From NCBI GenBank assembly GCA_023079485.1, contig CM041115.1, positions 47,024,156-47,088,155 on the forward strand: 64,000 nucleotides of DNA, in the 5' to 3' direction. Position 1 is the first letter of the stretch; each line of letters starts with the position of its first letter. Shown here in pieces: positions 40,126-51,440 of the stretch. This DNA comes from Archilochus colubris (lineage: Eukaryota > Chordata > Aves > Apodiformes > Trochilidae). A program made the position numbers and the translations under genes. The notes beneath the pieces were generated by a model. It was given only the letters and a program-made list of their open reading frames with translations. It was not told where the DNA came from and did no database searches.

Positions 40126-43100
40126 TGTGCCAGACAGCAGAACTCAGTGAGGTTAAACTCCCCAGAGTTTTTCTGGATTTGGGCTTGAAGAGAACTGGAA
40201 ACCTGTTCTGTTTCTTGATCCATACATCTGAGACCCACCTTGCCCAAAGTTCATCAGACTAAGCATATAAGGTCCCTCCACAACTGATGGAAAGATAAAA
40301 GAAACGGCAAAGGACCGATTCATCCCGGAGCACAGGCTGCAAAATGGGCCGGACCAGGCATGCCCAGGAAAGTCACTGCCCCAACAGAAGCCACAAAAAA
40401 AGCCCAGCTATTGTGCCAGCTCTTCTAGATCCACTTGCAGACCCTTGGTGCACCTTCCATGGGAAGAGCTCTGGGATCCAGCAGCGTTGCCCTTGACCCT
40501 GCTTCTCTGCCAGCAACTCCTCTGCCCCAGAGTGATGCTCAGGAGCAACAAAGGAAAACCAGCCTGGGAGCTGCTCCAGTCCACAGGAGCCTGAGCCAGC
40601 CCAGAGAACCAGGCTCTGATTCTGGCTGACCTCCACCAGCCCATACCCACCAGGATTACAGGGTTCAGTTCTCTTTGAGCCTGCCTCTCTATAAAGGGTT
40701 AAGGAAGGCGTTGAGCAATCCAGAGAAGCAGTCAGGTTCCCTTTGCAGTGCATAGGAACTGGCAGGCTCTGGGCTTGTGCTGCCCCCCTGAAGGCATGTT
40801 TCCACTCTACTAAGACCACTAATGATTTACATATGGAGAGGCCTTGTGCCTCAGAGAGCCCAGGGCTTTCCTGCTGCTCCTCATACTATTGCTTTTACTG
40901 TTTTGGTATATCCTGTGTACCCAGAGTAACTGCAGCTCCCAGTCTGTGCAACTCAGCAATGCCAGTGTCATCCTTGTACTGGAGGAGGCTGCAGCTCCCT
41001 TCACTCTGAGCAGGAATATCAGCTCTTATGTTCCTCTTGCTCTGCACAGCAATGCAGTCAATTGCCTCTTGCCCCGCTGTATCTGCGGTACAGTTCAGAA
41101 AACATGAAAGCTGACTGCCTTGCAGGGAAAAAAAGATGGCACAGGCGGAGTCCCAGCCTCTCCAAAAGCCCCTGTTTCTTTTTGCAAATGACTCATCTAT
41201 GGCTATTGAGAAAAGCCAGCCTGAGAATGAATTGGTTTCCGAAAAGCTTTTCCTTTAACATAACAGCTGCATTACTCAGGGTAGGTTTTCTTTCAGTCAA
41301 AAGTCAAAGACCTGTGGGTACTCACATTTTAGCATTAACTCTTTCTCCTTCTCCCTTCCTAGGAAAAAGTCCTGTGAGGCAAACTCAACCATGAAAACAA
41401 GTGAAGGTTCAGAAAAGCTGCTCTTGGCAGATGTCACTGGTTACTTAAAAGTACCCAATTAAGGGTTTGCTTTAAAAGATGCGAAAAGGCCAGACACATC
41501 ACTAGCTTCATCAGAATCTGTGATTCTCTCCAGCTTTTCCTGTGCACTGCAGAGGTGCTCTCAGGTTGCTGGTATTCAGATTTATTATTCACTGATTTAT
41601 TAACAGTTCACCAATCACTTTGAGACTTCCAGAAGTTTTTCAGCTCTCTGCTACTTAGTTTCCCTTTTCCTCATTCCCTTTCCTTTTCTGATACATCTTG
41701 TGTTTCACTAAAGACAGCTGCTTAAGTGATTACACCAGAAGCTGCGAAGTGGATCTACAGAGCCCAGAAGCTCCCTGGATGCTGCCTGTAGGCTGGAGCT
41801 GTCACGAATTGCCTGGGTCCATCACAAAAAGCCCAGAGCCCTGTGGGGCCAAGATGCACCAAGATGGGGACATTTCTGCAGGCAGAAGGATGAAAATCTT
41901 GTTTTGAAGGTTTGTTGTTTTGTTTTTTTTTCCAGGGAGGGTGGAGGGATCTCTGTTCAGTGTGGTCTGGTCCCGCAGAGAGGCAAAGGTGCTTCAGACA
42001 GCACTGAAAGCACGAGGGCCAGCAGTGGGACATGTGGGCAGTGCTACCTGGAGAAGCTTGTAATCAGGATGTCTGCAACAACCCGTGCATCACAGTTCTC
42101 TTAGGGAATGGAAGGTATGTATCAGCCAATGTCCACTGGCTCTGTCCTCTGCCAGTCCTTCCTGAAGGATCTGTTCAGTAGGTGCACAGAAGTCCAAGCT
42201 CAATCACCAACTACACTGAGCTACAGAAAAGAAAAGCCATGATCAGTGTAGTCCTAATTTATACAACTGATTTTCTACTTTATCATTACCCATCATAGAA
42301 GCCTATTACTCTTCTCAGTTGGCTACAGATGCTACAAGCAACTTTTGGTGCCATGCCAGACAGACATCTGGTGGGAACTCTTTTTATCTGCTGTCACATC
42401 AGCTTGGGAGTGGTTAACCCAGAGTGTAGGGTGGCAAAGACATGGTGGCTGCTACCAGAATAGGGATCCTTGGAAAATTCAGGCTGTGACTAGGTAGTGG
42501 TCTCTCCAGACTGGATCTGAAATACATAGTTCTAGCTACAAATGCTGTTGTGCTTGTGCTTGTGCTTTTGGGCTTGCCACAGAGCAAGAGTTAAGTGAAA
42601 AGGTCAAGTCTGAATGCAAGTCTGTATGAAGGAGACAGAGAGAGCAGACACAGGGGAACAGGGGTGCTCCTACCCCACCATGTTCTTCTGTCTCCCATGC
42701 AGAAGCCTTTCTGGCAATGCAAAGCACAAAGCAGCTTATCACTTTGGTTAAAAAAGTAAAAGGGAACGGGTGCTGAGAAGGAGCAGCAGAACATATATTG
42801 GGAAATGATGCAAGAGAGAACGGAGAGAGGGATCAATGAGGGTGCTTTCATCTAGGCAGCATTAACAACAAAGTCAAACAAAGCAGCTAAACAGGTACTT
42901 TCTCTGACTTGCTACTCCTCCGTCCCTCACAGGCATATGAGGCAAAACCCAGTGGCCACACCTTTCCTTGGAAACCAGGTCACAGTGTATTTCAGCAACC
43001 AACCCCATTACCCTATAGTAGCAGGAGCTACAGGAGCAAGTCTCTCTCCTCCAGGCAAAAACACTTTGGTAAAATTGTCCCTGATAGAATATCTATTTGC

Positions 43101-43835
43101 TTAACACACACCTGCATACACAGCAATGCAAACTTGGTTTAGTTGTTTGCATGACCAATTCTGCAGTTAATTTCTTCCGATTTTCTCTCTGCTCTATACA
43201 GATCAAGTCACTTGATGGGCTTCTTGGGACCTGGAAGGACAATGTTACTTGGAAGCTGAAGAGGGGGAAAAGTAACCATGTGCTGAGTGCTATTTTTGTT
43301 GTCGTTTTTTTGTTTGTTTTTTACTGTCTGAATTAAACTTTTAACTCAATTATTCAATGCTGATAGCTGGGAAAGTTAATTTATTCATGTGCTAATATTT
43401 ACTGCTGCTAGCTGGTTATTTCCACTGCAAAATTATTTATTAACAAGATCATGAAGCTTCCGTAGGAGTATGTTTTATCATGTTAGATCTAGATACATTG
43501 ATTCTATCAAGTTTGTCTGGTTTCTCCCCCACACTCCCTGCACTGGAGCCTCACCCTGCACCCCTTAGCAGCTTAGCAGCACCCACTACCAGCCTCATTC
43601 CACACAGCTCACCCCCCATCTGTTCTGGCCTGCCTGGTGTAATACTTAGATTTCCTTTAAATGATGGACAGCTGAAGGGCGAAGTAACTACAACTACTTA
43701 CATGTTGCCTTACAGACCTCTTATTGTGAGACACTGAAAATATGGCATCATTTTAGGAACTAGTCTAAATAAATTACAAGCCTTCCAATTTTAAGACCCT
43801 GAAGATTAAAAACAAGAAGATTCCTCCAAGGAGGA

Positions 43836-43892
43836 AAACAAACAAACAAACAAAACCCCAAAAAATTAACCCAACAACAACCAAACCAATAA
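43836..43892. repeat. (CAAA)n and A/C-rich tract
   Basis: Four CAAA units lead into a wider A/C-rich run with a few T bases. Confidence 0.8.
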
Positions 43893-44609
43893 AGTCTACA
43901 GTTTTGTGCTTCTGGAAGAGGAAAGTCAACTTCTCACCAGATGCATAGGTTCAGCAAAGATTTCGCAGTCATTTGTATCACATACAACTGTCCCAGTACT
44001 GAACATGAGGACTGTTCATTGCATGGGGTACACAGATCTGTGAACCTGCTGTGCTGTGCTGGCAGTTAATTTTTTTTTCTTGTATGTCTGCCACTCATAT
44101 ATGTTCTTTAGAAAAGGCTGGATGGTCTCTTATAGTTGCCTTCAGTATAACAGTGATCCCCATAATTGCAGTAAAATATCTAAACATTAATTCCCACATG
44201 ACCATGTCCCGAGGTAACGAATGTTTCTGCTCTCTGGCCAAGAAAAGAGGCAAGCAGTTTCTGCAGGGTCACACAACAAGACAGCAGCACAAGAGAGAAC
44301 TGAACTTGGATCCTCTGCTCCCCCAACTAATCTGAACTGCTTTACAGTAACTTTTGATGAAAACTGTTCTGGTGAAGAATAGCTGAAAAAAAAAAAAAAT
44401 CCCTTGTCAAATCCCTTGACACATCCCAAACTATTCTGTCCTGCCAGACAGAGGATCTACAGCCCTGTTAAAGCAAGGAAGTGTTTAGAAAGCCTAGGGG
44501 TAGATGGGTAAGGAAATTCTTAAGTCTGTATGTTGAGTATTTAAGTTCTCTGACTTTAAGAGACAAGAATGTTTCCTAGGATCTTAAGGTATCATAAAGT
44601 TAAGAGTCA

Positions 44610-44610
<1 letters not shown>

Positions 44611-44651
<41 letters not shown>
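44611..44651. repeat. (TA)n microsatellite, 41 bp
   Basis: A perfect alternating TA run of 41 bases, likely to be polymorphic in length. Confidence 0.97.
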
Positions 44652-44654
<3 letters not shown>

Positions 44655-46194
44655 GACAAATTAGTTCATCAGTTAAGAAAAAACAAAAACAACAAATACC
44701 TGTAAGCATTTTACTCATTTCTAATCTAGAGTTTAACAGCTTTGCTCTGACTCATGAGAGGTTAAAATAATACTACTACTGCTACAGTGGAAAGAGGGTT
44801 AATCTTTCCCTCGTACTACTGCATAACATAAAAATCAGGCCCAAAGGGCCAGAACTTGTGTACATTGGCAAGAAGTAATACCGTAAAAGAGGGTGGAAGT
44901 TTCCTGTTAGACAGGGAGGTAGGAGAAACTTCACCACACTGCAGAAAAGCTCCCATTAACAGCTCAAAATATTTCTCCATTTCCTCCACCTCTCCACCAA
45001 GCTGCTTGCAGACTCTCGCCTGTGAGCCCCTGCTGCAAATCACCCCCTTTGAGTCAATTCCCCCCACGCCAAAGTCTTCACGACCAAACTGGCAGCTTGT
45101 CACATCAGCAGGATCATTTCAAGGAGAGCTGCAGACCTACCTCCTCCTGGACTTTGCAGTGGTCCCTTTGTGGAGCTCTTTAGGATGCTCTGTGACAGAA
45201 GATGTACACGGGCACAGCTGGCTTGGTGGCTGAACAAAGTCCTGGTGTCTGCTCCATCCTGTCAGTGCCTTCAGCCTTCAGCTTCATCGGCATTGCAAGT
45301 GTGTACGAAGTCGGATGTACAGAAGTAGCAGGGACAACATCATTGCTTGCACAGATTATGAAAGAAAAGTGCAAAACATTAGCTGAAAAAATACCGAATA
45401 TGGAGGCTTTGTGTGGTAAGCTGTAGAAGCCATTAGCTGTGTAAGCACGTACTTTTGTTTACTTGTGTAGTGTTTCTACACAAAAAGAAGATGGTGGAAA
45501 AAAACACAATAGAAAGAACCATGCAGAAAGAACTCACCACCAAACAGTAATGCAATACAAAACCACACACAGGCCACCTGCACTATACAACATCAATCCA
45601 AAAGGAAAAAGTCTTTGATTAGCAGTAGGGAGCCCTGCCCAGGCCAGTGGCTAGCTTCATGATGCACCATGCTAGCCACCCTGCAGTTCAACTACTCAAT
45701 AGCAAGAAGATGTATGGGTCTCCAACAGGCTGGTATGTACCCTGTCATGTGCTTACTGATTCATGCATCTGCCTGTGATGTGGTTAAAGAACTCCTCTTT
45801 CTTCACAGCACCCTGCAGATTATATTGCAGACAACAGCTTTTTGACTCATCTGTGCCGTTAATTATTACTTCATCACTATTTCCTGTGAGAGCTCAAAAG
45901 CTGGAGTTACCATATAATTCCTGATATCTTTCTATACCTGTAACAGCTATGCAAACACCATAAGCTCCTGTTACAGTCCTCTTAAGCATAGTCTGTTAGC
46001 AAAACCACTTTCATAAGCACACATCAGGACTGACAACCCTCCTTACCCATAGCCTACCTGAGCTTACTTTGTCACTAAGGTACACAGCAAACTACCAAGA
46101 CTAGTGCTCCACTCCTGCTCTGACCAGCAGCTAATGCATTTCCAAAATCCCTGCATTGCGCCTTCCTGAAACTTTTCTGCTGAAGTCTGAAAAT

Positions 46195-46765
46195 CACAGG
46201 ATCACAGAATGTTAGGGGCTGGAAGAGACCTCAGGAGATCATGGAGTCCAATCTCCCTGCCAAGGCAGGATCACATAAAGTAGGTCACACAGGATTGCAT
46301 GCAGGCAGGTTTTGAATGTCTCCAAGGAAGGAGACTCCACAACCTCCCTGGGCAGCCTGTTCCAGTGATCTGTCACCCTCACAGTAGAAAATATTTTCCT
46401 CATGTTTCCTCCTATGCTTGCTCCAGCTTGCACACCTTACCCCTTATCCTGTCAGTGGGCATCACTGAGAAGAGTCTGGCTCCATCTTCCTGACACTCAC
46501 CCTTTTCATATGTATAAACATTAATGAGGTCACCCCTCAGTCTTCTCCAAGCTGAAGAGACCCAGCTCCCTCAGCCTTTCCTCATAAGGGAAACGTCACC
46601 CTTTGTGGATCTGTGCTGGACTCTCTCAAGCAGTTCCTGGTCTTGGAACTGAGGGGCCCAGAACTGGACACAACATTCTAGATGTGGCCTCACCAGGGCT
46701 TAGTAGAAGGGGAGGAGTTGCTCTGTCAACCTACTAATGCTCTGTTTCCATCCTGCTAGTGGACA
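46195..46765 (-). mobile_element. CR1 LINE fragment with ORF2 remnant
   Basis: It starts 'aggatcacagaatgttagg' on the plus strand, the reverse of a CR1 3' end. The minus-strand frame at 46239-46433 still carries the CR1 ORF2 C-terminal wording [16 protein letters not shown]. It extends through the 'cagaactggacacaacattc' region, where the copy is truncated. Confidence 0.92.
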
Positions 46766-48479
46766 TAAAGATTCTTGAAATCATACTGTACATTGTGGAC
46801 AGTTACTGAGGCTCTCAGCTGCATCTGGCTACTCTAAACAGCTGCCAGGCTGAAAAGGTCCACATGATCAACAATCTCTACACTTACCTGTTGGTTCTCA
46901 AACAACATTTCAACATCTTCTGGTCTTTCCTTAATCCTAGACATAAGCACTCATCAGTTTCTTTATACCTAATGATAACCCACAGCTTGACCCCTTGTAC
47001 TTTTTAAATTTCACTTTTGGTTAATTCATCTCAGATCAACTGCACCACCTCTAAAGAATTTCAGAGATCTAGTCTCTGCACTCAAGGCATTTTTAAGATG
47101 ACAGGCAGTCTGTTGACTGACTAGAATAATATTAGGTCAGAAATTAGCATGCATAGTATAGGTTATCATTCACAAAATCTATAGAACTCAGTATACAAGC
47201 AGTTTTCAGTGGCTGGTCCCTTTTCCTGCATCTACAGTGTAATTCCAGCTCAAGGCTTGTGCCAACACATGCAATTTAAACACGAATGTACCCCTTATCA
47301 GCATTAGCTGAGTATCACTTATCACCATTACTGTTTTTCAAAAAGTTGTAGTTAGTCCTTACAAATAGCTCACTTATAAGAATCATGTGTCAAAAAGCAT
47401 TAGCCAGGGTTGTTAGTGATCTTTAAATGCCTTTACAGCTGGGCATCACACAGAAAAATACACAAGAACTGGGTGAAAGCCCACCAGTATCATATATAAG
47501 ACCAAAAACTATCAATGCAGAAATAGAGACATTTCACTTTCCCTTCTATGACCATCTCAGAAAAGCTAAATGCATGGAAGAACAGGCACATCCCATCCCA
47601 CCCACGGGGCTCATCCAGCCCTAGATGTTGTCTCAGAGTACCCAAAAGCAGATGGTTAGAAAGAGGAGAAGCAGCAGAGGGAGAACAAGTACTCTCCAAC
47701 ATCTTCTCTGCATTCTCTTTTTGTTTCCACTCCCTTACAGCTCAGCATTTTCAAAAGTCAGGGGTTACAACCTTGACTATTCATGAAATTTTGATTTCTT
47801 CCATTCAGTTGTTTTTTGAACCCATGTAAGTTTTCTGACACTCAGTAGACTGGGGGAAGGAAAAGGAGGAAAAATACAGCTGGCCTGAGTACTGTGCATA
47901 AATGCACTTTTTTGTACTTCTTTTCAATCTTTTGCCTTCCAGTGCAACTCAACTGTTTTTTATTTGAGTGGGTTCAAAGAATGTTTATTGATATGGTGAT
48001 AGGTGCTTTATATACACAAATACATATAAAAATATATACATAGATATATAACTCTTGGTCTAAAAGACAGCAGTATACTTCCTGTTCACAGCTTTCATAT
48101 CAGTCACAAGTTTATCTACCATTATCTACCCCTGCGCTGAGTCTCTCCGAGGCAAAAACATTAAGGAAGTTTGTTTATTTTCAAGTAGTAGGTTACTACT
48201 AAGGATTTTTGCCCAACTCAAATCGAAACAGGTTGGTTTACAAATTAGATCTTTTAAACAAGTTAAAAGATGTTCAATTCAGCAGATCCTCAGGTGGGAC
48301 ACGGTGGATGTGTTAAACTCAAGGAAAGTTCCCCTTAAGGTCTCCTTCCACAAGCCTCACTCTGATATCAGTAAGTTTATGCATCCCATCATGAGATTGC
48401 TATCTCCTCTCCTCGAGGAAAACAAACGTATTTTTGACAGGTCTTTTGTGTTTGTTACTTTTTGTTACCTCACAAAGAG
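46766..48479. other. probable GCNT4 5' intron, distal part
   Basis: AT-rich sequence leading to the CpG island, with the TA-rich microsatellite at about 48.0 kb. No gene seen. Confidence 0.5.
48000..48052. repeat. interrupted TA-rich microsatellite
   Basis: Repeated atata and acata units with short interruptions, just upstream of the CpG island. Confidence 0.7.
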
Positions 48480-48833
48480 CCTCCTTCCGCATTAAAGAAA
48501 CGAAAAAGCGCACTTAGCAAATTATACTCAGCTACAGACCAACACGTACGTTTTCAGCAATTTACTGAGCGGCAAAACCACGAGAGACCTCACCCAACAT
48601 CACCGCAGCCCCGGTTCCCGTTACTGAACCGCACGCCGGTGTTGGTGTCACTGTTGCTCCCCCGGAGCAGCCTCTGTGCCCGAGGAGCGGGGCACGGCTC
48701 CCACCCGCGGGGAGCGTGCAGGTGTCTGCCCGGACTCCAGGAGCCCACAGCCCGCTCACCGCTGCTGCTGCTGCTCTCCCTTCCCCAGACGTAAAATCCC
48801 TCCCGTAATTAACTTTTAAGGCGCACGACTCCT

Positions 48834-48843
48834 TCTTACCAGA
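48834..48843 (-). other. candidate 5' splice site, CTG|GTAAGA
   Basis: On the minus strand the exon would end at 48840 with GT at 48839-48838, followed by AAGA. It is the island's strongest donor closest to GCNT4. A second donor, CTG|GTGAGA, ends its exon at 48863. Either could join the acceptor at 35463 across a 13.4-kb intron. No transcript data are available. Confidence 0.4.
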
Positions 48844-48875
48844 ACTCCCCGGCTGCTCTCACCAGCACCGTTCCT

Positions 48876-48953
48876 TCTCCTTTTTCTCCTCCTCCTCGTC
48901 CTTCTCCTCCTCCTCGCCCTCCTCCTCCTCCTCGCCCTCCTCCTCCAGCGCCG
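48876..48953. repeat. CTC-rich polypyrimidine tract
   Basis: This is a near-pure pyrimidine run built of ctc and cctcctc units, broken by a few G bases; a second tract lies at about 49013-49072. On the minus strand it is GAG-rich, and an open frame through it spells long Glu runs. That is low complexity, not evidence of a protein. Such tracts can form triplex (H-DNA) structure near promoters. Confidence 0.75.
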
Positions 48954-49240
48954 CGCCCTGCTCGCCCAGCACCGCCCCGCTGCGCGCCCGCGGGGCCACG
49001 CAGGTGCCGCCCCTTCTTTTTTTTTTTATTCTTCTTCTTCTTCCTTCTCCTCCTCCTCCTCCCACCCCCAAACTCCGCCGCCGTGACAGAGCCTCTAAGT
49101 TTGCGCTTACGGCGGAGCCATCGAGAGATGCGGCCGCATCAGCGCGCCGCTCCGCGCACGCAGTTAGGCCCCTGCTCCGCTGGCTGGGTTGGGCCGGGCC
49201 GGGCTTCCCCCGCTGCCCCGGGACGTGCCGCCGGCAGCGC

Positions 49241-49250
49241 ACTCACCGGA
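49241..49250 (-). other. candidate 5' splice site, CCG|GTGAGT
   Basis: On the minus strand the exon would end at 49247 with GT at 49246-49245 and GAGT following, a near-consensus donor in the middle of the CpG island. Another weaker donor (GT at 49110-49109, then AAGC) lies downstream. These are alternatives to the donors near 48.84 kb for a non-coding first exon of GCNT4. Confidence 0.4.
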
Positions 49251-49312
49251 GCGGAACGCCGCCGTCCCGGGCAGGGCGCTCCTTTGCTCAGGCGCTCATG
49301 TGTGTGTGCGCG

Positions 49313-49345
49313 CATATATATATATATATATGTATATGAATATAT
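49313..49345. repeat. TA-rich microsatellite inside CpG island
   Basis: An alternating AT run of about 19 bases continues into related interrupted copies to about 49345. It is unusual only for its place in the centre of the CpG-dense region. Confidence 0.8.
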
Positions 49346-50024
49346 AAACACATATATACGGTGCGTGTGCCCAGGCACCCCATGACGTGAAGGAAAAATG
49401 AGAGGTCGCCCCCATCCCGCAACCTGGCAGGCAGGAGGAGGATGGGGCAAGGGCAGGGGCCCGGCAGCGGAGCGACCACTGCTTCCCCAGAGGCGGTACC
49501 TGGGCTCGGGAGGAGCCGTCCTGCCCCCCGCAGCCCGACCCGATGCTGCCCCCGCGCAGGCCGGGAGGCCCAGGGAGAGCGCGGGGCAACGCGGGGGGTT
49601 TGGAAGCGCTGCGGCTGGGACAGCCCGCTCGGTGGGCGACAGGACGAAGCGGCGCTGGGCCCCAGTGCCACCCGCCCGGGTGCGGGTCTGAGGAGGAGCC
49701 CAGCAGCCGCCGCCCCTCCCGCCCTATCCCGGGAGGCGACCCGGGCTCCTCGGCTGCCTCCTCGGTGCAGTGCCGGCCCCTGCTCTGCTGGCCGGGAAAG
49801 CACGGGCGAGTCAAGGGCGATCAGCGACCCCGGGGCGAATTGCGGGGTGCCCGGGAGAGGCTGCTGCGTTCAACTTATAAGCCGCGGTCTGGCTTTAAAG
49901 CTCTGCTACTCGTGGAATAACCTGCCCAGGCACCGGGATATTGCAGATCCCCGAGCAGTTCCCGGCGAAGGAACCGTGTTACGATGGGGCTGGTCTGCTG
50001 GGCTCGGCTCTGCGCGCCTGGTGT

Positions 50025-50034
50025 ATCGGTGAGG
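50025..50034 (+). other. candidate plus-strand donor ATCG|GTGAGG
   Basis: A plus-strand donor (GT at 50029-50030) follows a short open frame starting at ATG 49984. If used, the island would be bidirectional with a short plus-strand first exon. No downstream coding exon is recognised on that strand, so a divergent non-coding transcript is the likelier outcome. Confidence 0.2.
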
Positions 50035-50168
50035 AGGAAAACGGGGAAGCCTCCGCCAGAGCGGAGCGGAGAGCATCTGTCCGGCCCCGCAGCGCAGAGC
50101 GTGGAGCGGGCAGTGACTGCACTGCAGAAACACCACTGGAATCACACGGACACAGCCGCTGTACAACT

Positions 50169-50180
50169 CACCTGCAGGTG
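50169..50180. promoter_or_regulatory. perfect 12-bp palindrome with two E-boxes and donor sites on both strands
   Basis: The sequence is CACCTGCAGGTG. It holds overlapping CACCTG and CAGGTG E-boxes, of the kind bound by SNAI/ZEB or E-proteins. On the minus strand it reads CAG|GTGAGT (GT at 50171-50170), an almost ideal splice donor. On the plus strand it reads CAG|GTGACA. It sits at the edge of the CpG island. Which role, if any, is real cannot be told from sequence alone. Confidence 0.4.
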
Positions 50181-50592
50181 ACACTGCTGGTGGTGTTAGT
50201 GGTAAAACTTTATCCTAGAGATGAAGTCAAAAGCCTCAGCAACAAAAACACCAAACAAAACAAACCCACAACCCAATGGGGAAAAATGTATTAAAAAACT
50301 CAGAGTTCAGTGAATCCTGCTCTGTCTTTGATACGCTTTATCCCCTTTCCGTGTCCCGTTTAAACTGCTTCTTTTCTTGATAGGGACAGAAAATACTCCA
50401 ATGCTATGTTCTGGCTTTGTGTGGCACTGGTTTTGGCAGCAGGGGAGGGGTCTCAGGCACGGCTCATGTGAGAAGCTGTTGAAACCTCCCACGGTTCCAA
50501 AATGTCCGGACCAACCTTTGGCTGATGTTTAGGGCATCTGAGAGAACTGATGTATCTCTTGGATTAACATATTCAAGAAGGGGAAACAGCCG

Positions 50593-51440
50593 GTGCTAAA
50601 GAGCTCAGGGCAGAGGAGAGATGGGCAGAGAGAGCAATACCAGAGACCAAGGCTGGTGAGGGAGAAGTGCCCAGAACAGAGGCTTTTCCCTGCATCCTGT
50701 GGTGAGATGTCAGTCTGTCCCCTGCAGCCCATGGAGGAGCACAGTGGAGCAGACCCTGAAAGATCACAGTGGAGTAGTTGTGAAGCACCCTGTGAAGGAT
50801 CCTATTGGAGCAGCCATGAACCTGCAGCCTGTGGAGGATCGTGGAGCAGAAGTTGTGGACCTGCAGCCACAGAGGACCTCATGCCAGGAGAGGTGACTGT
50901 TCCCAAAGTAGTCCCTGGCTCTGTGGGCTGCCCATGCTGGAGCAGTTTGCTCCTGAGGAATTGGGCCTTGTGGGAGGCACTTGTGTTGCAGGGGTTCATG
51001 AAGGACTTTCTCCCATGGGAGGATCCCCACACTGAAGTAGGGGAAGACTGTGAGGAATCCTTCTCCCAGGGCAGGAAGGAGAGGCAAAGAACAGCCTGTG
51101 ATGTACAGGTAGTAAACCCCACTCCCTGTCCCCCTGTGCTGCTGCGGGGGAGTAGGTAGAGATAGTGGGAACAAAAGTAATTTGGGCCTGAGAAGAAGCA
51201 GGGTAAAGTATTTAAGCACTGGTTTTTTGTTTTCTCTTCTCTTTGCCCTGTTTTGATTAGTGACAAATTAAACTGTTTTTTTCCCCAAGCTGAGTCTGCT
51301 TTGTCCATGACTGTTACTGGTGAGTGAAATCCTCCTAATTCTTGTCTTGACTCACAAGGTTTTAGGTGGATTTCCTCTTTGCCATCCTGAAATGGGGAGG
51401 AGTGAGCAGCCTCATCATCCTTTATCAGCTAGGCTGGCAC
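50593..51440 (+). mobile_element. decayed bird LTR-type repeat (endogenous retroviral family)
   Basis: The block contains spaced GGAGCAG or GGAGTAG units (50746, 50771, 50807, 50843, 50939) with 'catgctggagcag'-like wording, then a 'ccccactccctgtccccctg' region. A stretch with 'aaattaaactg' and 'ctgagtctgctttgtcc' follows, then 'ctggtgagtgaaat'. I recognise this order from a repeat common in bird genomes and usually classed as LTR of an endogenous retrovirus. The exact family name and ends are not certain. The 188-codon open frame over 50593-51159 is a chance frame within it. No retroviral genes are present nearby. Confidence 0.6.

Larger units (their letters stand above)
40126..46194. other. 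probable GCNT4 5' intron, middle part
   Basis: No recognised exon. The 40.4-41.1 kb part is somewhat richer in GC and has chance frames on both strands. A small CpG-enriched patch lies at 45.0-45.4 kb. Simple repeats are listed separately. Confidence 0.5.
48480..50170. promoter_or_regulatory. CpG island, probable GCNT4 promoter and first exon
   Basis: CpG dinucleotides are dense and GC content is high through this stretch, in sharp contrast with the AT-rich, CpG-poor rest of the window. GC-box cores (ccgccc) occur near 48972, 49006, 49671 and 49707, and a CRE-like TGACGTGA lies at 49383-49390. No clear TATA box fixes a start site, as is usual for CpG-island promoters. It lies about 13-14.7 kb upstream of the GCNT4 coding exon, which needs an upstream exon, and has good minus-strand splice donors. 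Assignment to GCNT4 is inference. It could also drive a plus-strand non-coding RNA. Long open frames here (up to about 196 codons) are a by-product of GC richness. Confidence 0.8.

Noticed and set aside
40373..40819. 148-codon minus-strand frame
   Set aside because: It overlaps other frames in slightly GC-richer sequence; no recognisable content or splice structure.
48859..49242. Minus-strand frame with a Glu-rich tail
   Set aside because: The acidic run is only the translated GAG microsatellite; no known protein matches by eye.
49288..50032. Long open frames (up to 196 codons) on both strands of the CpG island
   Set aside because: High GC content removes stop codons; they overlap each other in several frames, have Arg/Pro/Gly-biased content and no recognisable domain.
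50593..51159. 188-codon plus-strand frame
   Set aside because: It lies entirely in the LTR-type repeat and carries no retroviral protein motif.
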